Part shown: piece after piece, positions 55,749 through 64,000 of the stretch
Layout of the letters: each line of letters starts with the position of its first letter
Position numbering within the stretch: the first letter of the stretch is position 1
From: Haematobia irritans
Taxonomy: Eukaryota > Arthropoda > Insecta > Diptera > Muscidae
Length of the DNA: 64,000 bases
Direction of reading: 5' to 3'
NCBI RefSeq assembly: GCF_050003625.1
Contig: NC_134398.1
Coordinates: 76,003,635 to 76,067,634 of the forward strand
Notes under the pieces: generated by a model
The model's input: the letters and a program-made list of their open reading frames with translations, nothing else
What the model was told of the DNA's origin: nothing
Databases searched by the model: none
Program-made: the position numbers and the translations under genes

Positions 55749-58700
55749 CTATTCGACAAAATCCAAATGCAAGTCGTCTAAATCATTTATTGATGCCAAG
55801 TCAAGGTTTTGAATATCATTCAAACTAACATCAAACACCATTGGATTTATAGACTCCAAGTCGATTTCATTACTAGATATGCTATGGTTTTCATTTGCAA
55901 TCGCATAGTGCCCCAATGCATATGTATTAATGCCATCTTCTCGAATTTTTCTTTTATCGTCGTTATAGCTTAAAGTTATTTTATTAACTTTATTTGTAAA
56001 CACTGTGTGTTTTTTGGACCTAAAAACTAGCATGCTATCACTTAAATTCTTTTTATTAAAAAGACACTCACGATACGTTTCAAATGTGTATTTTCTTAAC
56101 ACAGATTTCTTGACGCCCTTAGATTTTTTTATTTCCGCACAATCCTCCACTTTCATGGAGTACATTTTTGGCCTCAACCCTATGAACTCAGTCATTATTC
56201 TCCCCGAATTCTCATCTTTCATCATTCCCAAAACTTTTTTATTTGCAATAGGGAAATTGAATCTATTATTAAGAGGTAGGTCGGATGTATCAAATCTTGC
56301 TTTAATATCATCCGGAGTTATTTCTTCATAGAAGTCCCTACCTATGAATTCGAGGACCATGGAATCGGTGTCAGTGTACGCTAAGGTTACATCATTCCCA
56401 AACTTTTTTTTCAAAAATCCATAGTAGAAATCATACATAAAATGTTTAGAAATTTCTAAAATGGCAAACCCCATTTGAATAGGTTTATCTAATAAAATTT
56501 CTTCTTTGTTCATTTGGATGGCGACCATATTTTCTCCAAAATGAATAAGGCTATTGAAATTTGGCCTAGAAATCAATTTCACCGCACTATTTCTTTGTCC
56601 TACTGTTTCCCATACCTTTACAATTCTCACGTCTGTCCGTTTTTCCACATTTTCCATAGTCTTGCCATATATCGCATTATTCAACAATTTGAAAAAATCT
56701 TTTTCAAATGCAATATTTGTTTTTGCTCTATGGCTATTATTTATATCAATAAAGGGACGTAAATAATCGCTTTGTACAAATGTTAATATCCTGTGTACTT
56801 TTTCAAGTTTTAAACCCAAATCTAAACATTGTTGCAGATTTCTATAGTGGATTACATAGTTTTTCTTATCCTCAAAATCTGCAATCAATTTTTTAAATTT
56901 GGATCCGGGAGGAAATTTGTTTTCAGGACATGGTGGAAAATCGTTTAAATAGTCATGGATATCTTTAGGATAGGAGAGATCTACCTCAAGGAAATAACCA
57001 TGAGTGGCATCGGCAGGTAATTTAGATATATTATCAAAAAAGAATTTTAGTAGAAATTCTGGACTTCCAATCACCCACTCGAAATCTTTCTGTGGGAGAC
57101 ATTGGGACATGGCTAGTCCATATAAATTATTTGCGTCAATGTATAAGAGGATACTCAAAACTAGATCCTCTATATAATCTTTCATATATTTGTTATTAGC
57201 ACGAACATATCTTTTGCTACACTGAACTATTCCACCTCTAATCCCCCTCATACAGAAATTATGCATTTCTTTATCTAATAAGAGATGTAGTTCAGTTGTT
57301 CGTGTAACTAACTTCAACATTGCCTCCCAAGAAAGACCAGGCACCGTAAAGTAATGGCATGGATCAAGTTCATGAATGTCAATGCACATTGTGCGAAATT
57401 TTTCGAATATGTCAGCTAATAAAAGAACATCTGTAATCAAATACAGTTCCATATAGTCTTTTAATGTCTGACAACCCATTGTTCTCCACACATTTTGTGC
57501 ATGTGTGTAGTCTTCCACAGTGCATGGTGTATCATTTAGAGTGTTGTAAAATTCTTCTATGGGCGGTAGCTTATCATCGCTCAATTTACTATGACTTGAT
57601 AAATAGTCGTAGCAGAAAACCCCTTTCCTTTTCATTAGATCGAAATTGGCTGGGAAGTGTTCCTTTACATTGTGAAGGGCATCATCGGTCAAATTACGAG
57701 CAAGTGTATCTAAACTCGCAGCCATAAATTTGAAACTATCCAAAAACCTCAATTCTAATATTTTTTTATTTCCCATTGGAATTATGTGAGACATTGAAAT
57801 ATATGTCTCCTTATTCTGAGCAATAACAGACGTAGTACCCTCAAAGTGGGCCAAGTCTTTGATAAAAAGATGACAATCATATTTTGAAAAATTGTGGAAA
57901 AAAATAGGAATGAAATTGGCTACTTGATACTGAAGGTTGCAGCTGTTGTGTGCTGCCCCTCTGTATTTGCCTGTGAGGTGACAGTGATCTCTCACCTTTT
58001 TTTCCACCCTAGTGTTAATGACACCTTTGCAAATGTTGCATGTTTTTGCTTTTAAAAATTCCCTAGTCTCTAAGGGCGTCAAGCTATCCATCGGTTTGAT
58101 TACCTTTAGACGATTGTAGATTAGTTTACAATCCGCAATTAAATTTTTTAAGAACTCTTTGGATGCATCAGCACCCGTATACGTTCTTAAAATATTTTGC
58201 GAACTATCATAGCTACATATGATTTTGTAGCCATATGCACATGGCACATGTTCCTTCAAATATGTGGTCTTTGAAGTGCTACCACTCTGTGCACTACAAT
58301 CCTCTAAAACGCATTCAAAGTCCGCATACACCGTATGTGAAACTTTAATTTGTCTTTTGAAATTTTTAAATGTTAATCTTTGACGTTCTTTTTCGGGCAT
58401 CGTTCTCTTTACCTGTTGGCATTTTTCGAAATGATTATTAAGGTTTTCCTCCGTTGAAAAATGACGTAAACATAGATCGCATAGGAAAATACGTCCATTA
58501 TTTTTTCGTTTCTGCATGCTTAAAAGTCTGTAAAGAGAAACAAATACTTTAGATAAATCGTGATTGTGCATATAAGAAAGAATAAGAATTACCTCGACTT
58601 GTTTAAAACAAGTATATAATGTGATTTGTCTCCTTCCTCCAGCAGTACTAAATCAACATGATTTAGTTTTACATTTTCAGTTTTAAAATACGGGCCGACA

Positions 58701-60241
58701 ATGACATCATTAACATAGCCGAACACATTAACACTTATCTCCGGATTTTGTTCTTCAAAGCGTTTAATGTGTTGTAACGCCAATGGGAAATGTAGTCCAC
58801 CAAAATTTAAAATTTTCCCATTTGCCAAATTGATTATATCACTGCCTATGTTGACGTTGTATGAGCTTATCGCATTTCTATTGTTTCTGGGCATGCCTCC
58901 AACTGCAGCTACCATACACCACTTAAAACAGAAATCGTCTCTATTTTTTATGTTCAAGCATGCTAATTTCCTTTGCAATGCTAGTGGTGTGGGCAAGTAT
59001 GATGAACCATTGACAAGGTTCACTCGATTCACATTGATGTCTAGTCTAGCAATCTTACTTAATGCCCATCCTGAATCTCTTTCTTGAAATTCGGACATTT
59101 TGTTCAGAATGCTATCGAACTGTGTCTCAAACAGTTTTTCAATATCATCTGATTTTGTGGCTAGACACATTTTTGTTATGTGATTAAATATTTTTGGCGC
59201 ACACACACCATCACCATTAGACTGTTGAGCTGCTTCATTAACCGGTTTTACATATTCACCGACTAGTTCAATATTGAACTTTACGGTGATGTGCTCCTTG
59301 ATTTTTTTTGTCACTAGATTCACCAGTGATGATTTAGCCTCATTCAAAAATTCTTCAGGAAGGATTACATTGCTTGTATTGCAATATTCATAAATTGCGA
59401 TACGTTTTTTAAAAGCGCTTTTTGTTTCACGCAATTTCTCCCCTTCTTGCTGTTGCTGGCGTTGAGGTAGGCTAGAAGTTGATGGAGTGTCTATGTCATT
59501 GTCGGCCCTCACCGCACTCGTTTTCCGTTGCTCGTTCACAATTTGGCTGATATTTCCGCCATGGTGAATGTTCATCCTGTTGCTGTATGTAGGTTTTTCC
59601 ACATCTATTTTGCGTTTCTTGATGGGCATCTCTAATGCAGTTTGCTGACTGATCCACTGATCGTAATGTTGTTGTTGTTGTTGCTGTTGAAGGCCATTGT
59701 AATATTGATGATTTGCATGCAGATTGTTGATCCATCCTTGATCGTAATGTTGTTGTTGTTGTTGTTGGAAACCAACGATACATTGATTTTGATTGGTATT
59801 CAACCATTGATATGTTGGTTGATTGTTGTTCCATATTTGTTCGCACTGTTGTTGTTGTTGTTGTTGTTGTTGGAGATGGTTGCTCCACTGATGAGAAAGA
59901 TGTTGATTGTTGTTGTTGCTCATGTTACCGTTGAGTGGGTAAAGTTGTGGGGCTTGCATGTTGCCCCAATATCCCTGCTGTTGATTGATGACATTTCCAG
60001 TTTGCGTGGATGCCCCACCACCCATTGACATTGCCACTAAACCATCATTCATTTTCCTTTTATTGGAATTCATTTCCATCACTTGTCCTCCAAGAACTTG
60101 AGGACATTTCTCTTTGTGAGACATCAAAATATATTTATTTTCACAGAATTCACCGCATATGCAGTGTCTGGAAACATGAGAATTGTAATATCTCTTACCG
60201 GCGAAGTTGATGGAGCACAAATTGCAGAAGTAAGATGCCAT
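55749..60241 (-). CDS. Protein-primed DNA polymerase B, two exons with a 65-bp intron
   Basis: Exon 1 is 60241-58593, the intron 58592-58528 and exon 2 58527-55749. Donor AG|GTAATT and acceptor TTTCTCTTTACAG|AC are good matches, and the codon phase is kept, giving a 1,475-codon frame. Exon 1 has N-terminal zinc fingers (C6-C9-H22-H26 and C29-C33-H42-C46), several poly-Gln tracts, and the conserved pre-polymerase domain ending in DKSHYILVLN. By exon-2 frame numbering from 58571: zinc finger C31-C34-H47-C51; ExoI DFE 84-86; an endonuclease-VII-like zinc segment (C178-C181, DHCH 195-198, H208, C211-N212); ExoII HN...YD 226-232; ExoIII Y377/D381; Pol motif A D479...LYG; motif B K628-x3-N632-x2-YG; motif C DTD 734-736. 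It replicates the linear genome from a protein primer. All catalytic motifs are present. Confidence 0.92.
58528..58592 (-). other. Intron of the polymerase B gene
   Basis: It is 65 nt, begins GTAATT and ends in a pyrimidine-rich tract with TTTACAG. Without splicing, exon 1 runs into TAA two bases after the donor GT and would end at 58589. A branch-point-like tctaaag lies about 20 nt before the acceptor. Length is typical of short insect introns. Confidence 0.85.
59642..59876. repeat. CAA/CAG microsatellites encoding poly-Gln in polymerase exon 1
   Basis: Three to four runs of gttgtt/ctgttg (minus-strand CAA/CAG, 6-9 codons each) are separated by Asn/Trp/Tyr-rich spacers. They stay in frame and lie between the zinc fingers and the conserved domain. 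Long frames on the plus strand or in the other minus frame here are shadows (poly-Leu, poly-Thr). Confidence 0.9.
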
Positions 60242-61251
60242 TTTCTTGTTTTTGTTTTTTTTTTTTTTTTAGGATTTCCAATATATGTAGAAAAAGTGTT
60301 TTTGTTGTTGTTGTTTTTTTTTTTTTTTTTTTGTTAATTTGACGCGTGAGCACGTTTTTCGCTTCCGTTTTGTTATTACCAAACAAATGTTTAAATTTAT
60401 TTGAACAATATATATATTTTATATATTTTTATATATTTATAATTGAAAATTTGAAAAGCGCAAGATTTCGAAACGTTATAAAAGGGTTTGAGATTGGACA
60501 CAAACTGAAGACATTATTTTTTTGAAGTGAAGTTTTAACCCTTTACAAGTGTATTATAGGACACTCTATCGCTATCACATCATAAATTCATCACTTTATC
60601 TCGTTTGCTTTTCTATAGGATCACTCAATTAGTCTCCCCACCTATAACCAAATCATAAGGTACAGAAAAACAAAACGATATCATTGTCACCAAATAGTCT
60701 AATGCCAGACCTAACGATCATGTACAATTTACCGGCAAATCATATATTAACCATCCTTATCAATTAGCCTCATCACCTAGTCTCAATATCACTGCAATCC
60801 TAACCAAACGATCAAACGAAAAATGCCATACACACGCACACGCTTTTCCAACAATCATTTTATATTTTTTCCACATTCACTTTTCTTTATCCGACAATAA
60901 CAACAACTCAAACACATCAGAACCCAAACGTGTACATTCAACATACACAGAACCACATGCATTTTAAGAAATTTTTTAGAATACAAGATTAGCAAGATCA
61001 TATCTTTGGAGAAAGTCATAAATAAATCTATTTTCCCCCAATAAAATTTTTGGGATCCTCAAAAATTTTAACTTGATAAAACAACTTTCATAAACCTTAT
61101 CATCTTATCAACCAACCAACGTGAAGTTTTAACCCTTTATAAGTGTATTATAGGACACTCTATCGCTATCACATCATAAATTCATCACTTTTTCTCGTTT
61201 GCTTTTCTATAGGATCACTCAGTTAGTTTGGAGAATGTTATAGATAAAGTG
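60242..61251. repeat. Right subterminal region with direct repeats and an outward TATA box
   Basis: About 110 bp (60525-60630: gaagttttaaccctttac, aggacactctatcgctatca) is repeated at 61119-61227. Positions 60740-60910 are an inverted relative of left sequence 44880-45080. TATAAAAGG on the plus strand at 60477-60485 points outward to the right TIR, where no ORF exists. No gene is seen here. Confidence 0.65.
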
Positions 61252-61651
61252 CATCGAAGTGCAACCAACAAACCATCGAAGTGCAACCATCTTTGATAAA
61301 CATATGTAACCCCTGTCAAACAATAAATCAATTTTGTAAGCCCCAATAACATTTCTGGCATCCACAAAAATTTAATCTTGATAAACGAACGTGCAACCAA
61401 CTTTGATAAACCTTATCATCTTATAAACCAACCAATGTATTTAACCCCGTCAAACAATAAATCAATTTTGTAAGCCCCAAAAAAGTTTTGGGGATAATCA
61501 ACCTTATCTTTGTTTACATAGCACTTGACCTAATTACATAAAGCACGTGACCTATATCTTAAACGCAGACCAATAAAAATTCAACCTTATCTTATCTTAT
61601 CTTTGCATAAACCACTTGACCTATATCTGAAACGCAGAAAGTATCTCTACT
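61252..61651 (-). repeat. Right terminal inverted repeat (400 bp)
   Basis: It is the mirror of 44148-44547, ends ...aaagtatctctact, and has the same GATA, AGGTCA and CACGTG motifs in reverse. The near-identity of the two TIRs implies recent insertion or recent homogenisation by replication. Confidence 0.92.
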
Positions 61652-62251
61652 AAATTGTTATTTTTGCAATAAAAAAAATAATATTTTATCCAAAAGCTCA
61701 GTCCATTTCGTTTATATCAAGCACTGTTTCTGACTGTAAATCTTTAATAAACCACATTTCGAAGTTTAATTATAAAAATTTAATATAGTATAAATATAAA
61801 TGTGTAAATTAAAAAAAAAATTGGTGTTCGGTCGGAGCAGGGATTGAACCCACGACCCTTTGCATGCAAGGCAGACATGCTAACCACTGCTCCATGTGGT
61901 CAACAAATGTATGTTTCTATTAAATAACATTATGTTTGCATGGGCTCGTGGGCGCTGCAAACTATGCTATATAAATGTAACTTATAACGATAATTGTCCA
62001 GCGGATAATGTGTTGGCTTACAAACTGTATGGTCTTCGGTTCGATTCTCCATCCAGGCGAAAGGTAAAATTTAAAATAATTATAAAATTGAATAATTTGT
62101 TCAACATTATTTGTATTACAGAAAAAGGTGCCAAGAACTAAAAATTCATGGAAGTGAAAATTATGTGAGGGAATGAGCACAATCTTCTTTGGGAAAAATT
62201 CTTCAAAGCATATAATATTTTTGGGCTCAAAATGCTTCCAACATATAATAT
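61652..62251. mobile_element. Family D copy 4, segment right of the provirus
   Basis: After the 6-bp duplication, the D body resumes (gcaataaaaaaaataatat, gctcagtccatttcgtttat) and includes diverged tRNA-like modules at 61828-61901 (minus) and 61995-62059 (plus; B box GGTTCGATTCT). The small part left of the provirus is 44101-44147. The element is split again by a solo LTR at 62252. Confidence 0.75.
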
Positions 62252-62897
62252 TGTTACGTTTTTATATTGAGGCGTATTTAATTACCCGATAATTAAAACA
62301 CAGTTCTTTTCAAATAACGACAATCTATAATTCATTTGTTTAACTGATTGGTTTCACTTATTTGCTCTACGATGTGTACTGTATAAACTTTAGCTTACGA
62401 CTGACTTGACTGCTCTCTCCGCTAGGGGTTTATATACCGAGATATGACGATTTCGTATGTTCTCGCTAATTGGCCTACAATCTTCTAGATTAATCTACTA
62501 CCTGGTAGATGTCGCGCGGGTGAATCCGCACATATTTATCGACTTATGTTCATTGTCTCTCTATCTAGAACTTTCTATGGGGCGTTATTGTACAGGTGAT
62601 ATGGCACACATACTTTTAGACTTATTCTCATCTTGGCTAGTGCATTCTACCATCTGGTAGATGTCGTGCAGGCATAAGGGATTATGGTCATATTACCGAT
62701 AATTATAACAGTAAAACAAAAGGTGTTACTTTTACAATGAACGATTGGAAAACTAAGAACACAAAAGATGAAAGTAGTAGAAAATAAAGAAATGACTCTA
62801 ACAAGTTATGACGTAATTTTATCGTTACAATTTGAAATTTAAATTAACGGAAACTAATTTAAATAAACTTAAATCTAGAAATATCAAATTCGTAACA
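62252..62897. mobile_element. Solo LTR (646 bp) with 4-bp TSD
   Basis: It starts TGTTACG and ends CGTAACA (TG...CA with 7-bp inverted ends). It is flanked by atat on both sides (62248-62251, 62898-62901) and interrupts the D element cleanly. A 4-bp TSD suits Ty3/gypsy or BEL-type retrotransposons. gtttatatacc near 62429 could be its TATA box. The internal region has been removed by LTR-LTR recombination. A 3' fragment of the same family is at 1410-1549. Confidence 0.85.
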
Positions 62898-63009
62898 ATA
62901 TGTTCACATAAAACAAACATATTAATGTTTCGGCAGTATTCAATAATATATGTGCTTCCTGCAAAATATGTTTGGAACATATGTTAGAGAAGCGATTTTT
63001 TTGAGGGTG
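62898..63009. mobile_element. Family D copy 4, terminal segment
   Basis: The D terminus (aaatatgtttggaacatatg, gagaagcgatttttttgaggg, tg) resumes after the LTR and ends at 63009, followed by ta. Confidence 0.7.
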
Positions 63010-63918
63010 TACATGTTCAAACTATCTCAATCGCAACATATGTCCCCTGTAAGGTTAATATGGTCTTATTGCTGATATAGAAAACCTATTATATAAAATT
63101 CTATTGCAACACATATATATAAAGTTCAACTCTAATATAATGGGACTAATAGAATGACAAATAATACGTACAGGTAATTGAAAATAATTGATATGGTTAA
63201 CGATGCAACTAAAAGTTAAGTTGTAATATACGTACCCCTAATTGGGACTATCGAAAGCCTATCAATTATTTGGTGATATTAAAAGAAATAAATTGAATTG
63301 CCTGTGGCATAATTACCAAAAACTGAAATTACTGTAAAAGTCCTAGAGGGTATTGTGGTGGACAAGATTTACAAAGACAATTACTAGAAAGATTGATGTT
63401 AAAAACTATTGAAAATATGTTGGCCTTTTGTCGTTGGGCGCCATCTATGTTGCACGTTACGTATCAAACAAAAGTACCTCGGCATGCGCCAAAGCCTGTT
63501 AAAGAGTACATACGTGTTTTCATCGTGCTCCGTATGAGTTGTCCAGTAATTTGGCCAGAGGTGTTTGTTGCTGTTAAAGCAGTTATTAAACAATACATGG
63601 ATGTCGTGGGAATATCCAGATGGTGAAAGTAATTAAACTTTTCTGTTAACCGGTGAGCATTTGGATAAATATATACCCACCACAACCATAGACCAAGGAA
63701 GGTATAGACATCAATTACTTTTTGGAAAACAAGAATTACCGAACAAATCAGTCAATTTGCATTACAAAAAAGGTTTGCATGTATAGAATTTTATATGCTT
63801 TTAAAATATTTGGTGTTTCGTCAAGAGAACAAAAGAAGGAAAACAAAAATAAAGCCAAATTAAAAAATCACTCAATTGCAGACGAAAAAGAGCCCTCTAC
63901 GGTGTGCAGACAAACTAC
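63010..63918. other. No gene recognised
   Basis: Several short open frames (63393-63626 plus and its antisense frames; 63722-63928) show no known motif. A 31-bp direct repeat (ccacaaccatagaccaagga ggtatagaca-type) occurs at 63680-63710 and 63949-63979. No RNA gene is seen. Confidence 0.5.
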
Positions 63919-64000
63919 AGCGCTGTGAATTCACTTGAGATGTCTATGCCACAACCATAGACCAAGGAAGGTATAGACAACCCAAGTGAATTCACAGCGC
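63919..64000. repeat. 18-bp perfect inverted repeat at the window edge
   Basis: GCGCTGTGAATTCACTTG (63919-63936) is exactly complementary to the last 18 bases of the window (63983-64000), with a 46-bp spacer that contains one unit of the 31-bp direct repeat. It could be the tip of a transposon or of a longer palindrome that continues to the right. Confidence 0.7.

Larger units (their letters stand above)
44142..61657. mobile_element. Polinton/Maverick (adintovirus-like) provirus with 6-bp TSD
   Basis: The element proper is 44148-61651 (17,504 bp). It starts AGTAGAGATACTTTCTGCG and ends with its reverse complement. The 6 bp aaattg is repeated exactly on both sides (44142-44147, 61652-61657), the duplication length known for polinton integrases. 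It encodes DNA polymerase B, integrase, packaging ATPase, adenain-like protease, two jelly-roll capsid proteins and a PLA2 minor capsid protein. It lies inside a fourth copy of repeat D: right-flank sequence 61652-62251 continues the D body interrupted on the left. One accessory gene has an in-frame TAG, and no other obvious break is seen. Confidence 0.95.

Noticed and set aside
59496..60028. Thr-rich minus-strand frame and Leu-rich plus-strand frames over 59.5-60.0 kb
   Set aside because: They are shadows of the CAA/CAG poly-Gln tracts of polymerase exon 1, which has the conserved domain.
63393..63626. 77-aa frame near the right edge
   Set aside because: No motif, no promoter and no conservation visible, with equally long antisense frames in the same place.

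Overview
The window is repeat-rich eukaryotic nuclear DNA with the look of a calyptrate (muscid-type) fly genome. The evidence is very AT-rich sequence, GT-AG introns, TATA/Initiator-type promoters, a Jockey-superfamily non-LTR retrotransposon end, an irritans-type mariner relic, tRNA-like Pol III boxes, and long interspersed repeats with internal 150-180 bp modules of a kind I recall from Stomoxys, Musca and relatives. The species is an inference. No ordinary host protein gene is securely visible. The best host candidate is a small spliced reading frame near 17.1-17.4 kb.

The centrepiece is a nearly complete Polinton/Maverick (adintovirus-like) provirus at 44148-61651, 17.5 kb long. It has 400-bp terminal inverted repeats and a perfect 6-bp target-site duplication (aaattg). 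It carries the polinton/virion set: a protein-primed DNA polymerase B split by one 65-bp intron, a retrovirus-type integrase with a chromodomain, an A32/FtsK-like packaging ATPase, an adenain-like cysteine protease, a phospholipase-A2 minor capsid protein, a hexon-like major capsid protein, a penton-like protein, a conserved polinton protein of unknown role and a small fibre-like protein. The left arm adds accessory genes: an acidic protein with three SUMO-interacting-like motifs (broken by one in-frame TAG), a small OB-fold-like candidate, and a BIR (inhibitor-of-apoptosis) protein with a C-terminal membrane anchor. Together these look like a replication, packaging and host-manipulation programme. 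Most reading frames are open and the TIRs differ at only a handful of positions, so insertion looks recent.

Layout. 0-1.2 kb: retrotransposon 3' end. 1.4-1.55 kb: LTR fragment. 1.73-2.62 kb: a 0.9-kb transposon of a family I call D'. 2.7-7.1 kb: a 4.4-kb near-perfect palindrome with an (AT)n centre. 7.8-8.2 kb: mariner relic. 8.3-13.2 kb: repeat families B and A. 12.3-17.1 kb: a 2,415-bp tandem duplication. 17.1-17.4 kb: small spliced gene candidate. 17.8-23.7 kb: repeats C, B, D' and F. 23.8-29.1 kb: a 2,684-bp tandem duplication of family D, which carries head-to-head tRNA-like modules. 29.1-33.5 kb: repeats B, F, C, E and A. 33.6-36.5 kb: a decayed transposase/Ulp1-protease gene with a non-LTR endonuclease fragment inside it. 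37.9-43.9 kb: a third D copy holding nested transposons (a 506-bp MITE, and a 2.7-kb hAT that itself holds a further element with two MITEs). 44.1-63.0 kb: a fourth D copy split by the provirus and by a 646-bp solo LTR. 63.0-64.0 kb: unassigned sequence ending in an 18-bp inverted repeat.

Family names A-F are my own labels. They are defined by shared sequence inside this window and not by a database. The triplicated and tandem blocks are so similar that some could be assembly artefacts; this is flagged in the findings.
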